NCBI GenBank assembly: GCA_045125245.1 | Contig: JBGVNF010000074.1 | Coordinates: forward strand, 1 to 64,000 | Direction: 5' to 3' | Length of the DNA: 64,000 nt | From: SVEL01 sp045125245 | Lineage (GTDB): Bacteria > Bacillota > Clostridia > Lachnospirales > Lachnospiraceae | Shown here: positions 41,201 through 49,889 of the stretch, piece after piece | Layout of the letters: each line of letters opens with the position of its first letter | Numbering within the stretch: the stretch's first letter is position 1 | Program-made: the position numbers and the translations under genes | The notes under the pieces: generated by a model | Database searches by the model: none | What the model was told of the DNA's origin: nothing | What the model saw: only the letters and a program-made list of their open reading frames with translations

Positions 41201-41938
41201 ATGGAAAATAAAAATGATAATATACCTGAAATAGAATTTATTGAATATGATTTGGCTGAAGATCAAGAAGATGTGGCTTCTGATAATGATAATATGGTAA
41301 AGGAAGAAGCTGCACCTGGCGAGGAAAAAGGAGAAGCCGTAGAGGAGGAAGAAAAAGAGCTTAATATAAAGAAGGAAATATTGAGCTGGGTTTTAATGCT
41401 TGTTGTGGCAGTGGGAATTGCAGCATTTATTAGTAATTTCGTACTTATCAATGCATTTGTTCCTACAGGCTCAATGGAAAATACGATTCCAAAGAAAAGC
41501 CGTCTTATAGGTTTAAGGCTTGCATATACTTTTAGTGAGCCTGAAAGAGGAGACGTTATTATCTTTAAGAATCCTAATAAGCCTGAAGAAAATTATGTTA
41601 AGAGAATTATCGGTTTGCCAGGTGAAACAGTTGTCTTAGAAAATAGTACTATATATGTTTATAATGCAGATGGAAGCTTGAAGCATGGTCCATTAGAGGA
41701 GCCTTATTTAAAAAATAAGCATTGGATGTCTGATGGAGAGAAATATGAATTTCATATTCCAAAGGATAGATATTTAGTTCTTGGAGATAATAGAAACAAT
41801 TCGGCTGATGCTAGAACATGGTACAATGTGAAAGGCGATGTAGAAGATGTTTATATACATAAGGATAAGATAATAGCTAAGGCAATGCTTATCTATTGGG
41901 ATACATTCCATATATTTAAGGATGTAGAATATAAGTAA
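41201..41938 (+). CDS. lepB: Signal peptidase I
   Basis: A 245-residue membrane protease that removes signal peptides. The ATG at 41201 is chosen by the TTGGAGG site. An acidic cytoplasmic N-terminus of about 60 residues (EEAAPGEEKGEAVEEEEKE) precedes one membrane helix (WVLMLVVAVGIAAFISNFVL). The catalytic pair is Ser91 in VPTGSMENTI and Lys134 in YVKRIIGLPGE. GDNRNNSADAR is the last conserved box. The acidic extension is longer than in many type I peptidases. Confidence 0.95.
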   Translation: MENKNDNIPEIEFIEYDLAEDQEDVASDNDNMVKEEAAPGEEKGEAVEEEEKELNIKKEILSWVLMLVVAVGIAAFISNFVLINAFVPTGSMENTIPKKSRLIGLRLAYTFSEPERGDVIIFKNPNKPEENYVKRIIGLPGETVVLENSTIYVYNADGSLKHGPLEEPYLKNKHWMSDGEKYEFHIPKDRYLVLGDNRNNSADARTWYNVKGDVEDVYIHKDKIIAKAMLIYWDTFHIFKDVEYK

Positions 41939-41942
41939 AATC

Positions 41943-41974
41943 AATTCACGCAACAAAAAAACTAATTCACGCAA
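41943..41974 (+). repeat. 21-bp-spaced direct repeat upstream of nfeD
   Basis: AATTCACGCAA occurs at 41943-41953 and again at 41964-41974, a period of exactly 21 bp, with A-rich spacers. It lies just upstream of a candidate -35 box, the usual place for a dimeric activator site such as that of a LytTR regulator. Confidence 0.6.
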
Positions 41975-41980
41975 AAACTG

Positions 41981-42009
41981 TTGTCTTGAACAAAAATATA
42001 TTGTATGGT
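41981..42009 (+). promoter_or_regulatory. Candidate promoter of nfeD
   Basis: TTGTCT, 17 bases, TATGGT. The -10 box is weak, which would fit a need for an activator at the repeat directly upstream. Confidence 0.45.
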
Positions 42010-42043
42010 GTAGCTACCACAATATAAGAAAGGGGTGACATGT

Positions 42044-42478
42044 ATGATGAGTGTTTTCTGGTTAGTGCTTATGGTACTTTGCATAGTGGCAGAGATTGCA
42101 ACTGTAGGGCTTGTATCAATCTGGTTTGCAGGTGGTTCCCTTATAGCTTGTTTCCTTGCTATGGCAAATATCCATATAGTGATTCAGGTTATTGTATTCT
42201 TGGTTGTATCTTTACTTTTACTTTTTGTTACACAGCCATTGGCGAAGAAGTGGATAAATAAGGATAGAGCAAGAACTAACTATGAAGGAATAATAGGAAA
42301 AGTCGTACGCGTGACTGAAAGAGTGGATAATATTAATGAAACGGGCACAGCACTAGTTAATGGTCAGGAGTGGACAGCTCGCTCAAAAAGTGATAAAATC
42401 ATTTTGGAGCAAGGTGAGGTTGCACAAGTAGTTAATATATCTGGTGTAAAACTTATTTTAACAAAATATCAGGATTAA
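42044..42478 (+). CDS. NfeD-like membrane protein
   Basis: A 144-residue protein. The ATG at 42044 lies 8 bases after AAAGGGG; another ATG follows directly. Two to three membrane helices (FWLVLMVLCIVAEIATVGLVSI, IVIQVIVFLVVSLLLLFVTQP) precede an OB-fold domain (GIIGKVVRVTERVDNI, ALVNGQEWTARSKSD). Short NfeD proteins pair with SPFH proteins; the gene 18 bases downstream is one. Together they probably organise membrane microdomains. Confidence 0.88.
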   Translation: MMSVFWLVLMVLCIVAEIATVGLVSIWFAGGSLIACFLAMANIHIVIQVIVFLVVSLLLLFVTQPLAKKWINKDRARTNYEGIIGKVVRVTERVDNINETGTALVNGQEWTARSKSDKIILEQGEVAQVVNISGVKLILTKYQD

Positions 42479-42496
42479 GAAAGGTGGATATGAAGA

Positions 42497-43426
42497 ATGG
42501 ATAATGTATTATTAGTATTGCTTATTATAGCAGTAATCGTATTATGTATCTTAGTGTCTTGTATTAAGATTGTTCCACAGGCACAGGCATATATTTTGGA
42601 GCGTTTAGGTGGTTATCAGGCAACTTGGGGTGTAGGCATGCACTTTAAGGTACCTATCATTGACAGAATCGCTAAGAGAGTTCCTTTAAAAGAGCAGGTT
42701 GTTGATTTTGCTCCACAGCCAGTTATTACAAAGGATAATGTAACTATGAGAATCGACACAGTTGTATTCTTCCAGATTACAGACCCTAAGCTTTTCACAT
42801 ATGGTGTTGAGAATCCTCTTATGGCTATAGAGAATCTTACAGCTACAACTCTTCGTAATGTAATCGGTGATTTGGAACTTGATGAAACTCTTACATCTAG
42901 AGAGACAATCAATACAAAGATGAGAGCGTCACTTGATGTGGCTACAGACCCATGGGGTATCAAGGTTAACCGTGTAGAGTTAAAGAATATCATCCCACCA
43001 GCAGCTATTCAGGATGCAATGGAGAAGCAGATGAAGGCAGAGCGTGAAAGACGTGAAGCTATTCTTATCGCAGAAGGTGAGAAGAAGTCTACAATTCTTG
43101 TTGCAGAAGGTAAAAAGGCTGAGGCTATTCTTGCAGCTGAGGCTGATAGAGAAGCACAGATCCTTCGTGCAGAGGCTGTTAAGGAAGCTACAATCAAGGA
43201 AGCAGAAGGTCAGGCAGCAGCTATTCTTGCTATTCAGCAGGCAAATGCAGATGGTATAAAGTTTATCAAGGATGCTGGCGCTGATGAAGCAGTTATTAAG
43301 CTTAAGAGTCTTGAAGCATTTGCTAAGGCAGCAGATGGCAAAGCTACAAAGATTATTATCCCTTCAGAGATTCAGGGACTTGCAGGTATGGCTAAGTCTT
43401 TAGTAGAAGTAGGTAAAGAGTCATAA
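42497..43426 (+). CDS. SPFH/band 7 (stomatin-like) protein
   Basis: A 309-residue protein with one N-terminal membrane helix (VLLVLLIIAVIVLCILVSCI), a band 7 domain (ERLGGYQATWGVGMHFKVP, DNVTMRIDTVVFFQITDP, RNVIGDLELDETLTSRE) and a long Ala/Glu-rich coiled coil (AERERREAILIAEGEKKS, KKAEAILAAEADREAQI). It matches the paraslipin/QmcA type rather than flotillin. Such proteins form rings in the membrane. Operonic with the NfeD gene. Confidence 0.94.
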   Translation: MDNVLLVLLIIAVIVLCILVSCIKIVPQAQAYILERLGGYQATWGVGMHFKVPIIDRIAKRVPLKEQVVDFAPQPVITKDNVTMRIDTVVFFQITDPKLFTYGVENPLMAIENLTATTLRNVIGDLELDETLTSRETINTKMRASLDVATDPWGIKVNRVELKNIIPPAAIQDAMEKQMKAERERREAILIAEGEKKSTILVAEGKKAEAILAAEADREAQILRAEAVKEATIKEAEGQAAAILAIQQANADGIKFIKDAGADEAVIKLKSLEAFAKAADGKATKIIIPSEIQGLAGMAKSLVEVGKES

Positions 43427-43461
43427 ATTAGTTAAGGAAAATTGGAATAAGGAGCAGTACA

Positions 43462-44187
43462 GTGATACGAATTTTGATTTTAGAGGACCAGGAAATAAGT
43501 AGAAATGCCTTGAAAGAGATGATACTTTCCGCCTGTGACTCAGGTCAGATAGTAGTTGATATGGCTGCTTCTTTTTCTATGGCAAAAAAGCTAATTGAAT
43601 CGGATATAGTATATTCAGCCTTCTTTTTGGATATAAATCTAGATGAAACCAATGAGGATGATAAATCGGGTATAGAGATAGCGAAGCTTATTAGAAGTAA
43701 TATGAGATATGGTCTTACACCGATTATTATGGTTACATCCATTGCATCTATGGAGATGGAGGCTTACAGAAGTCTTCATTGTTATCAATATCTTATAAAG
43801 CCCTATATGAAAGTGGATGTGGAAAATATAGTAAATAAGCTTATTGCCTTAGAACATGTAAAAGAAGAAAAAACGATTATTGTTAAAAAAGACGGTATAA
43901 ATTATAGAATAAAGTGTAATGCCATAGTGTATGTAAAAGCAATTCCTAGAGGCATATGCCTTTATTTAAAGAAAGAGGTAATGAAAGTTCCTTATCTTAC
44001 TATAGTTAAGCTAATGGAACAGCTTGATACAAGTGAATTTATTCAATGTCATCGAATGTTTGTAGTTAATAAGAAATATATAGAAAATGTTGATTTTGTT
44101 AATCGTATGATAAGGATGGAATATTATAATGAAGATATTGAAATAGGCGGAACTTATAAGAATCATCTGAAAGAAATATTAGATTAA
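43462..44187 (+). CDS. LytTR response regulator, second copy
   Basis: A 241-residue regulator starting at GTG behind AAGGAG. The receiver domain has LILEDQE, the phospho-acceptor Asp in AFFLDINLDE and the Lys in YLIKPYM. The C-terminal LytTR domain has INYRIKCNAIVYVKAI and FIQCHRMFVVNKKYIENV. It lies 18 bases upstream of a histidine kinase gene that forms its likely partner. The receiver is only distantly similar to that of the regulator at 38968-39696. Confidence 0.92.
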   Translation: MIRILILEDQEISRNALKEMILSACDSGQIVVDMAASFSMAKKLIESDIVYSAFFLDINLDETNEDDKSGIEIAKLIRSNMRYGLTPIIMVTSIASMEMEAYRSLHCYQYLIKPYMKVDVENIVNKLIALEHVKEEKTIIVKKDGINYRIKCNAIVYVKAIPRGICLYLKKEVMKVPYLTIVKLMEQLDTSEFIQCHRMFVVNKKYIENVDFVNRMIRMEYYNEDIEIGGTYKNHLKEILD

Positions 44188-44205
44188 TAAATAAGGAGAA
44201 ATCGT

Positions 44206-44913
44206 ATGGGTATATTGGGGAAAAGGAAAAAAATAGAGATTTTAGAAAATGAAATTCGAAGCTATCAAATGTATATTAAACCACTTGAGGAGCTTGTAAG
44301 AGAGATTAGAACCAGACAGCATGAGTTTGATAATCATATGAATGCTATATTGAATATGCATTACACTATAGATAATTATGAAGATTTAGTAAAGGCTCAG
44401 TCTGAATATATAAAGGAAATGTATACGGAAAATTCAAGACAGCTGATAGCACTTCTTAAAATAAGTGATAAGATATTAGCTGGCTTTTTATATAGTAAAA
44501 TATTATCAGCAAAACCTTATATTAAAATTGATTTAGAAGTAAAAAGCTTAGATATTATTTCATCAATTTCAGAACATAGTCTTATAGAGATAATAGGTAC
44601 TTTAGTGGATAACGCCCTTGAGGCTGCTACAGAGGATAAGCCAAATGTAAGGATGATTTTGGCTTCTTCACATCATAAGCTTATTTTTGAAATAAGCAAT
44701 GAGACTGAAAATCTTTCTTTAGATGAAATCAGTAAATTTTTTGACAAGGGATATTCAACCAAAAATATAAACGAAGAAAATCGATTTGAGAGTAAGCATG
44801 GTTTTGGATTGTATAACGCAAGAAAGCTCTCAAAGAAGTATGGTGGCGATGTAACTGTGTCACTAGACTATGTAGATGATAAGCAGTTTATAACATTTAG
44901 AGTAGAAATATAA
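44206..44913 (+). CDS. Soluble Agr-type histidine kinase
   Basis: A 235-residue protein with no membrane helix. The N-terminal coiled coil (KKIEILENEIRSYQMYIKPLEEL) leads to the His box TRQHEFDNHMNAIL. The ATPase domain is intact: N box GTLVDNALEAATED and G boxes FFDKGYSTK and KHGFGLYNARKLSKKYGG. It therefore has everything a kinase core needs but no sensor part, the opposite of the membrane sensor at 39686-40942. RBS AAGGAG. Confidence 0.9.
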   Translation: MGILGKRKKIEILENEIRSYQMYIKPLEELVREIRTRQHEFDNHMNAILNMHYTIDNYEDLVKAQSEYIKEMYTENSRQLIALLKISDKILAGFLYSKILSAKPYIKIDLEVKSLDIISSISEHSLIEIIGTLVDNALEAATEDKPNVRMILASSHHKLIFEISNETENLSLDEISKFFDKGYSTKNINEENRFESKHGFGLYNARKLSKKYGGDVTVSLDYVDDKQFITFRVEI

Positions 44914-45117
44914 AAGTGAATTGAAGTTGGCTTATACGAATAAGATTATGTTTTTTATCTATTTTATAAGGCAACTTTAATAAGAAGTATTTAGAACTAT
45001 AAATAATAATAATTAAACTTTAAATATAAGATATAAAAATATATTGTATATAACAATGAATTTGTATTAGATAATTAGAAATATAAATAATGGATTGTAA
45101 ACTATAAGGAGAAATAA

Positions 45118-45681
45118 ATGGGATTTGAATTAGATTTTTTACATGCCTTACAAGAGCTTCATAACCCAGTATTAGATAGGCTTATGCTATTTATAACTAG
45201 ATTGGGAGATGGCAATTTTATATGGTTTCTTATTAGCATTGCTATGATTATTATTCCTTCAATGAAAAAAGTTTTTAACAAAAAATGCGATGACGAATGT
45301 AAGGATAAGTTGAACGAAAGAAAGAATGTGGGATTCACAATTATAATTGCACTGTTTTTATCAGTGATACTTGTAAATTTATGTATGAAAAATATATTTA
45401 ACAGATTGCGACCATTTCAGGTGGATACAAGTATTATTAGTATTATTATGCCATCAGATTCATCATTTCCTTCGGGACATACATCGTCAGCCTTTGCAGC
45501 TGCCGTTTCCATATTTTTAACAAATAAGAAGGCTGGAATTATGGCGCTTATTTTAGCTGGGTTAATAGCTTTTAGCAGAATGTATTTCTTTGTACATTTT
45601 CCTACGGATATATTAGGTGGTATTTTGACTGGGGTTATATGTGCTAAGATAGCTACAGTATTTGTGAAAAAACTCCACTAG
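45118..45681 (+). CDS. PAP2-family membrane phosphatase
   Basis: A 187-residue protein with about five membrane helices. The three motifs are KNIFNRLRPFQ, PSGHTSSAFAAAV and SRMYFFVHFPTDILGG, giving the acid-phosphatase triad of His and Arg residues. It probably dephosphorylates undecaprenyl pyrophosphate or phosphatidic/phosphatidylglycerol phosphates. RBS AAGGAG. The 204 bases upstream are very AT-rich with no other feature that I can see. Confidence 0.92.
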   Translation: MGFELDFLHALQELHNPVLDRLMLFITRLGDGNFIWFLISIAMIIIPSMKKVFNKKCDDECKDKLNERKNVGFTIIIALFLSVILVNLCMKNIFNRLRPFQVDTSIISIIMPSDSSFPSGHTSSAFAAAVSIFLTNKKAGIMALILAGLIAFSRMYFFVHFPTDILGGILTGVICAKIATVFVKKLH

Positions 45682-45704
45682 ACTCTTAAATGAGAATAGT
45701 GGAG
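45673..45704 (+). terminator. Hairpin at the end of the PAP2 gene
   Basis: CTCCACTA (including the TAG stop) pairs with TAGTGGAG, with CTC/GAG continuing inside the loop. The T tract that follows is poor, so this may be a weak terminator. Confidence 0.6.
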
Positions 45705-45739
45705 CGAGTATTTATTATATATACATAAGCAATTATTTA

Positions 45740-46282
45740 TTAATATGGAGAACGTGCACCGTACTTAAGATTATAATTGCCGATACAAGTCTGAATGATT
45801 TTGATAGCTTCCTGTGGACCGCCAAATTCATCTACGCGTGTCTCTTTTCCTTCAAGATCCTTGTATACGCGGAAGAAGTGTTTGATTTCTTCGAAGATAT
45901 GGGCTGGAAGCTCTGCAATATCAGTGTATGAGTTGTAAGTAGGGTCGTTAACTGGAACGGCAATGATTTTTTCATCACCCATGCCGTTATCGAGCATCTT
46001 CATAACACCGATAGGATAACACTTTACAAGTGTAAGTGGCTCTATAGGTTCAGAGCAGATTACAAGAACATCTAAAGGGTCCTTGTCATCGCCGTATGTT
46101 CTAGGTATAAAACCATAGTTTGCTGGGTAATGTGTCGAAGTATATAAGATACGGTCTAACATAATAAGACCAGTTTCTTTATCTAATTCATATTTCTTCT
46201 TGCTACCCTTAGATATTTCGATAACTGCCATAAATTCAGTAGGACAGATTCTATCAGGGTTGATATCATGCCATATATTCAT
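45740..46282 (-). CDS. ppa: Inorganic pyrophosphatase, family I
   Basis: A 180-residue soluble pyrophosphatase that pulls biosynthetic reactions forward by hydrolysing PPi. Signatures are EISKGSKKKYELDKETGL, YPANYGFIPRTYGDDKDPLDVLV with the catalytic Asp cluster, and DEKIIAVPVNDP. RBS AGGAGGTAAC. Transcribed alone from a promoter that shares a palindrome with the divergent methyltransferase promoter. Confidence 0.96.
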   Translation of the reverse strand: MNIWHDINPDRICPTEFMAVIEISKGSKKKYELDKETGLIMLDRILYTSTHYPANYGFIPRTYGDDKDPLDVLVICSEPIEPLTLVKCYPIGVMKMLDNGMGDEKIIAVPVNDPTYNSYTDIAELPAHIFEEIKHFFRVYKDLEGKETRVDEFGGPQEAIKIIQTCIGNYNLKYGARSPY

Positions 46283-46348
46283 AGTTACCTCCTATGTTTG
46301 CTTGTACAAGATATTTTTGTATTTAGTGTAGTTAAAATTACTACTTTA

Positions 46349-46376
46349 AGTATACACTAATACCCAGAGATGTCAA
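46349..46376 (-). promoter_or_regulatory. Promoter of ppa
   Basis: On the minus strand TTGACA (46371-46376) and TATACT (46349-46354) are 16 bases apart. An inverted repeat, TTAGTGTA (46323-46330) and TACACTAA (46353-46360), overlaps the -10 box and could be an operator or leader hairpin. Confidence 0.85.
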
Positions 46377-46378
46377 GG

Positions 46379-46407
46379 TTGACATTAACACTTTATTGTA
46401 ATAAAAT
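46379..46407 (+). promoter_or_regulatory. Promoter of the Rsm22-like gene
   Basis: TTGACA (46379-46384), exactly 17 bases, TAAAAT (46402-46407). The -35 box forms the palindrome TGTCAAGGTTGACA with the -35 box of the divergent ppa promoter. Confidence 0.85.
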
Positions 46408-46472
46408 TGATAGGAAAATTTGTTAAAATTTCAATGTTTTTTGAAACATGTTAATTATCTAAGGAGTTGCTT

Positions 46473-47465
46473 ATGGAGTTACCAAATTACCTAAAAAATG
46501 CTTCTGAAAAGCTTATAGAGGGAATGAATATCAATGCTATGTCTCAGAGCGCTAGAGAGCTTAGTAGAAGATATATGGAGGAGAGCGGACAGGGAAAGTC
46601 TCTGCTTAATAGAGACGAGGAAGCCGCAGTATATTCTCTTATGAGAATGCCAGCAACTTTTTCAGCGGTATCCTTTGCGTTGGAAAAGGTATGTGAAATG
46701 TCTGATTTTGTGCCAAGAAGCCTTCTTGATGCAGGGGCAGGAACAGGTGGAGCTACATTTGCAGCAAATGAATTTTTTGCTCTTGATAGTATAACCTGCT
46801 TAGAGCGAGAGCCAGCTATGGAAAACATTGGAAAAAAGCTTTTCTCTTTTGGCGAGGATAAGGCTATTAGAGAAGCTAGATATATCAGGGCAGATTTGGT
46901 GGAAGAAGCTACAAAGGCTAATGATAATAGCAAAAAATATGTGTCAGATTTAGTTATTTCTTCATATGTACTCAATGAAATGTCAATGGAAGATCGTATG
47001 AAGGTAGTTAAGTGGCTTTGGGATAATGCAGAGAAAATGCTTGTTATCATAGAGCCAGGTACACCTGTTGGATTTGCTAATATTAGAAGAATACGCGATT
47101 TTCTTATGGAACAGGGAGCGTATGTATGCGCCCCATGTCCACATATGGAGAATTGCCCGGTAACAGGTGATGATTGGTGTCACTTTACAGTAAGAGTACA
47201 GAGAGGCAAGATACATAAAATGCTTAAAAATGCTGATGTGCCTTACGAAGATGAAAAATTTTCATATATTGCTTTTAGTAGAGAACCATTAAAAATGGAC
47301 AAGTGTGGTAGAATTATGCGTCATCCGATAACATTGAAGGGACGTGTGGAATTAAGCATTTGCACAAGCGATGGTATATACACTAAAACAGTTACTAAGA
47401 AAGATAATGAAGCATATAAATGTGCTAAAAAAGTCGATTGCGGTGATATATATCCATTTATTTAG
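46473..47465 (+). CDS. Rsm22-like rRNA methyltransferase family protein
   Basis: A 330-residue protein. The ATG at 46473 lies 6 bases after AAGGAG; a TTG two codons earlier is unlikely. The SAM-binding motif is SLLDAGAGTGGATFAANEF, followed by VISSYVLNEMSMEDR. The Cys-rich segment CPHMENCPVTGDDWCHFTVR and DEKFSYIAFSREP are typical of the Rsm22 family, in which the Cys bind an Fe-S cluster. Mitochondrial members act in small-subunit ribosome assembly; the bacterial role is less clear. Confidence 0.88.
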   Translation: MELPNYLKNASEKLIEGMNINAMSQSARELSRRYMEESGQGKSLLNRDEEAAVYSLMRMPATFSAVSFALEKVCEMSDFVPRSLLDAGAGTGGATFAANEFFALDSITCLEREPAMENIGKKLFSFGEDKAIREARYIRADLVEEATKANDNSKKYVSDLVISSYVLNEMSMEDRMKVVKWLWDNAEKMLVIIEPGTPVGFANIRRIRDFLMEQGAYVCAPCPHMENCPVTGDDWCHFTVRVQRGKIHKMLKNADVPYEDEKFSYIAFSREPLKMDKCGRIMRHPITLKGRVELSICTSDGIYTKTVTKKDNEAYKCAKKVDCGDIYPFI

Positions 47466-47548
47466 TTAATTGTAGCTATATCGCAACTAAAAAATAAAAG
47501 GATATTTAATCATAAATATAACTTAATAAGGATAATAGGAGGTCAACT

Positions 47549-48508
47549 ATGTCACTTGAAGTGAAAAATTTAGTAAAAAAGTATGGAGAAAAGACAGTAG
47601 TAAACGACTTGAGCTTTAAAATGGAAGAGCCGGGCGTTTATGCTTTACTTGGTACCAATGGTGCAGGTAAGACTACTACTATAAGAATTATCTTAGGTAT
47701 GTTGTCTTATGATTCTGGTCAGGTTCTTTGGAATGGTAAAGATATCGATCCTATGAGCATCAATTTAGGCTATCTTGCAGAGGAGAGAGGTTTATATCCT
47801 AAGTTCACACTAATGGATCAGCTTCTTTATTTTGCTAAGCTTAAGAATGTTCCAAAGGCACTTGCGAAGGAGAGAATCAAGTATTGGGCAGAAAGATTGG
47901 AAGTTGCAGAATATTTGTATCAGCCAGTTGAGGAGAATAAAAAGAAGAGCTTGAGTAAGAAAAAGAATAAGCCAAAGACAGCGGATATGTTATCAAAAGG
48001 TAATCAGCAAAAGATTCAGCTTATGGCAGCGCTTCTTTCAGATCCAGAGTTTATCGTTTTAGATGAGCCACTTAGTGGTCTTGATCCTGTAAATACAGAT
48101 TTATTTAAGGGAATTATAAAAGAGCTTATAGATGCGAAGAAATACATAATTATGTCAAGTCATCAGATGCCTACAATTGAAGAATTCTGTAAGGATATTA
48201 CTATTCTCAATAGAGGAAATGTAGTATTGCAGGGTGACTTAAATGAGATTAAGAAAAGCTATGGTCGAGTAAATATGTTTGTTAAGTGTGAGGGCAAGGA
48301 TATTAAGCCATATATTGAAAGCTTTAATCTTAAGGTGGTTAATGAGACACCAGACGGATATCAGCTTAAGGTGACTGGTGAGAAACAGGCTGGCGAGTTT
48401 TTAACAAAGCTTGTAGAAGATAAGGTTACAGTTATCAAATTTGAGCTTCGTGAGCCATCCTTACATGAAATTTTTGTTGAAAAGGTAGGCGATGCTCATG
48501 AAGAATAA
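47549..48508 (+). CDS. ABC transporter ATP-binding protein (NatA type)
   Basis: A 319-residue ATPase. Walker A is LLGTNGAGKTTTIRIILG, the signature is MLSKGNQQKIQLMAALL (a variant of LSGGQ), and Walker B is EFIVLDEPLSGLDP, with the His switch in SSHQMPTIEE. A Lys-rich insert (EENKKKSLSKKKNKPK) precedes the signature. The C-terminal 90 residues match the DrrA/NatA extension. RBS ATAGGAGG. It overlaps the first permease gene and powers the two permeases that follow. Confidence 0.95.
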   Translation: MSLEVKNLVKKYGEKTVVNDLSFKMEEPGVYALLGTNGAGKTTTIRIILGMLSYDSGQVLWNGKDIDPMSINLGYLAEERGLYPKFTLMDQLLYFAKLKNVPKALAKERIKYWAERLEVAEYLYQPVEENKKKSLSKKKNKPKTADMLSKGNQQKIQLMAALLSDPEFIVLDEPLSGLDPVNTDLFKGIIKELIDAKKYIIMSSHQMPTIEEFCKDITILNRGNVVLQGDLNEIKKSYGRVNMFVKCEGKDIKPYIESFNLKVVNETPDGYQLKVTGEKQAGEFLTKLVEDKVTVIKFELREPSLHEIFVEKVGDAHEE

Positions 48509-49889
48509 ATTTACAGGTGTGATGAATGTATTTAAGTTTTCATACATGCAGATTTTAAAATCTAAAGTATTTATCATCTCAACATTGATTTTTATGGCTG
48601 TAGCATTATTGGCTTTACCGATATCAACAGCTATATCTAGAGCAGGAAAAGATGAGGTTAAGATAGATAATTCAGAATATATTGGAAATGTATATGTATG
48701 TGACGAAGCATTGGATGGTAAATTAGGAGAAAGCTTGGTTGACATAATTAAGCAAGATTCTGTATATAGTCAGAAAAACATTAGCATAATATCTAAAGAA
48801 GAATATGATAAGACATTCGATGATATAAAAGCGTCTGAAAATGGAGATTTATTGGTTGACATAAAATTTGATGATTCACCAATTAGTATGGATTACGGCT
48901 TTTCGTATGTAGTCTTTTATGGAGAAAAGATAGATGAGCTTAAAGATGCTGCTGATGAATTTTCATTGTATATTGATACCATTCACAAGGAAGCATTAGG
49001 TAAAATATTTATCTCTACAGAGGAAGGTATAGACCTTGTATCTTACAATTATTTAAGTGAAGTTGTAATGATTGATGAGGCCGGAAATGTAGTAGAGGAT
49101 GAAACGGGACTTGATAATGCGCAGTACTGGATAACCTATGTATTTTTATTTGTAGCCATGATGGGAATTACATTTTTAGGTCAGAAGGTATCAGACCAGA
49201 TTGTTACAGAGAAATCTTCTAAGGTTATTGAATATATTATGACATCAATTAAGCCGATGGCACTGGTTGCTGGAAAGATTATGGCATGTATTGCTAATAT
49301 ATTTACATTGTTTGGCTTGACAGTAGTTTCTTTCGTGTGTTCTTTATTTATTAATGGATTATTATTTAAGAATTCAGATGGAAGCATGTATATTCCTGAA
49401 TTTGTAAAGGCTATTACTGATAAACAGTTATTTGAAGGTCTTAGCGTTATAAATGTTGTTTCATCAGTGTTTGTGTTTGTTTTAGGATTTATCGTATATG
49501 GATTACTTGCAGGTGTATCAGGTGCTATGGTATCTAAAATAGAGGAAATGGCAGAAGGAATGAAGCTTTTCTCATTTGCGATGATTATAGGTGCATACAT
49601 AGTAATTGCGTATATGTCAACTGCTATGACTGGAAATGACTGGGGAGTAGTTACTAATTTTGTATATTTATTCCCATTGTGTTCACCATTTATTGTACCA
49701 GCATCTCTTTTCCTAGGAAAAATGTCAGTAGGCTTGGGATTATTATCGGTAGGCATATTGCTTGTTACAATGGTTCTACTCTTATATTTTGTATCAGGAA
49801 TATATGAATATCTTATTTATTATAGTGGTGCACCATTGAAGCTTAAAGAACTTATAAAATTATTTAGAAAAAAAGGGGGTGCTAAGTAA
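48498..49889 (+). CDS. ABC-2 type permease, first subunit
   Basis: A 463-residue protein; the ATG at 48498 lies inside the end of the ATPase gene. One N-terminal helix (VFIISTLIFMAVALLALP), a large extracellular region (about residues 45-205), and about six helices in the C-terminal half (YVFLFVAMMGITFLG, ANIFTLFGLTVVSFVCSLF, FAMIIGAYIVIAYMS). VTEKSSKVIEYIMTSIKP is the conserved coupling segment of NatB-like permeases. The substrate, perhaps Na+, a peptide or a drug, cannot be told. Confidence 0.9.
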   Translation: MKNKFTGVMNVFKFSYMQILKSKVFIISTLIFMAVALLALPISTAISRAGKDEVKIDNSEYIGNVYVCDEALDGKLGESLVDIIKQDSVYSQKNISIISKEEYDKTFDDIKASENGDLLVDIKFDDSPISMDYGFSYVVFYGEKIDELKDAADEFSLYIDTIHKEALGKIFISTEEGIDLVSYNYLSEVVMIDEAGNVVEDETGLDNAQYWITYVFLFVAMMGITFLGQKVSDQIVTEKSSKVIEYIMTSIKPMALVAGKIMACIANIFTLFGLTVVSFVCSLFINGLLFKNSDGSMYIPEFVKAITDKQLFEGLSVINVVSSVFVFVLGFIVYGLLAGVSGAMVSKIEEMAEGMKLFSFAMIIGAYIVIAYMSTAMTGNDWGVVTNFVYLFPLCSPFIVPASLFLGKMSVGLGLLSVGILLVTMVLLLYFVSGIYEYLIYYSGAPLKLKELIKLFRKKGGAK

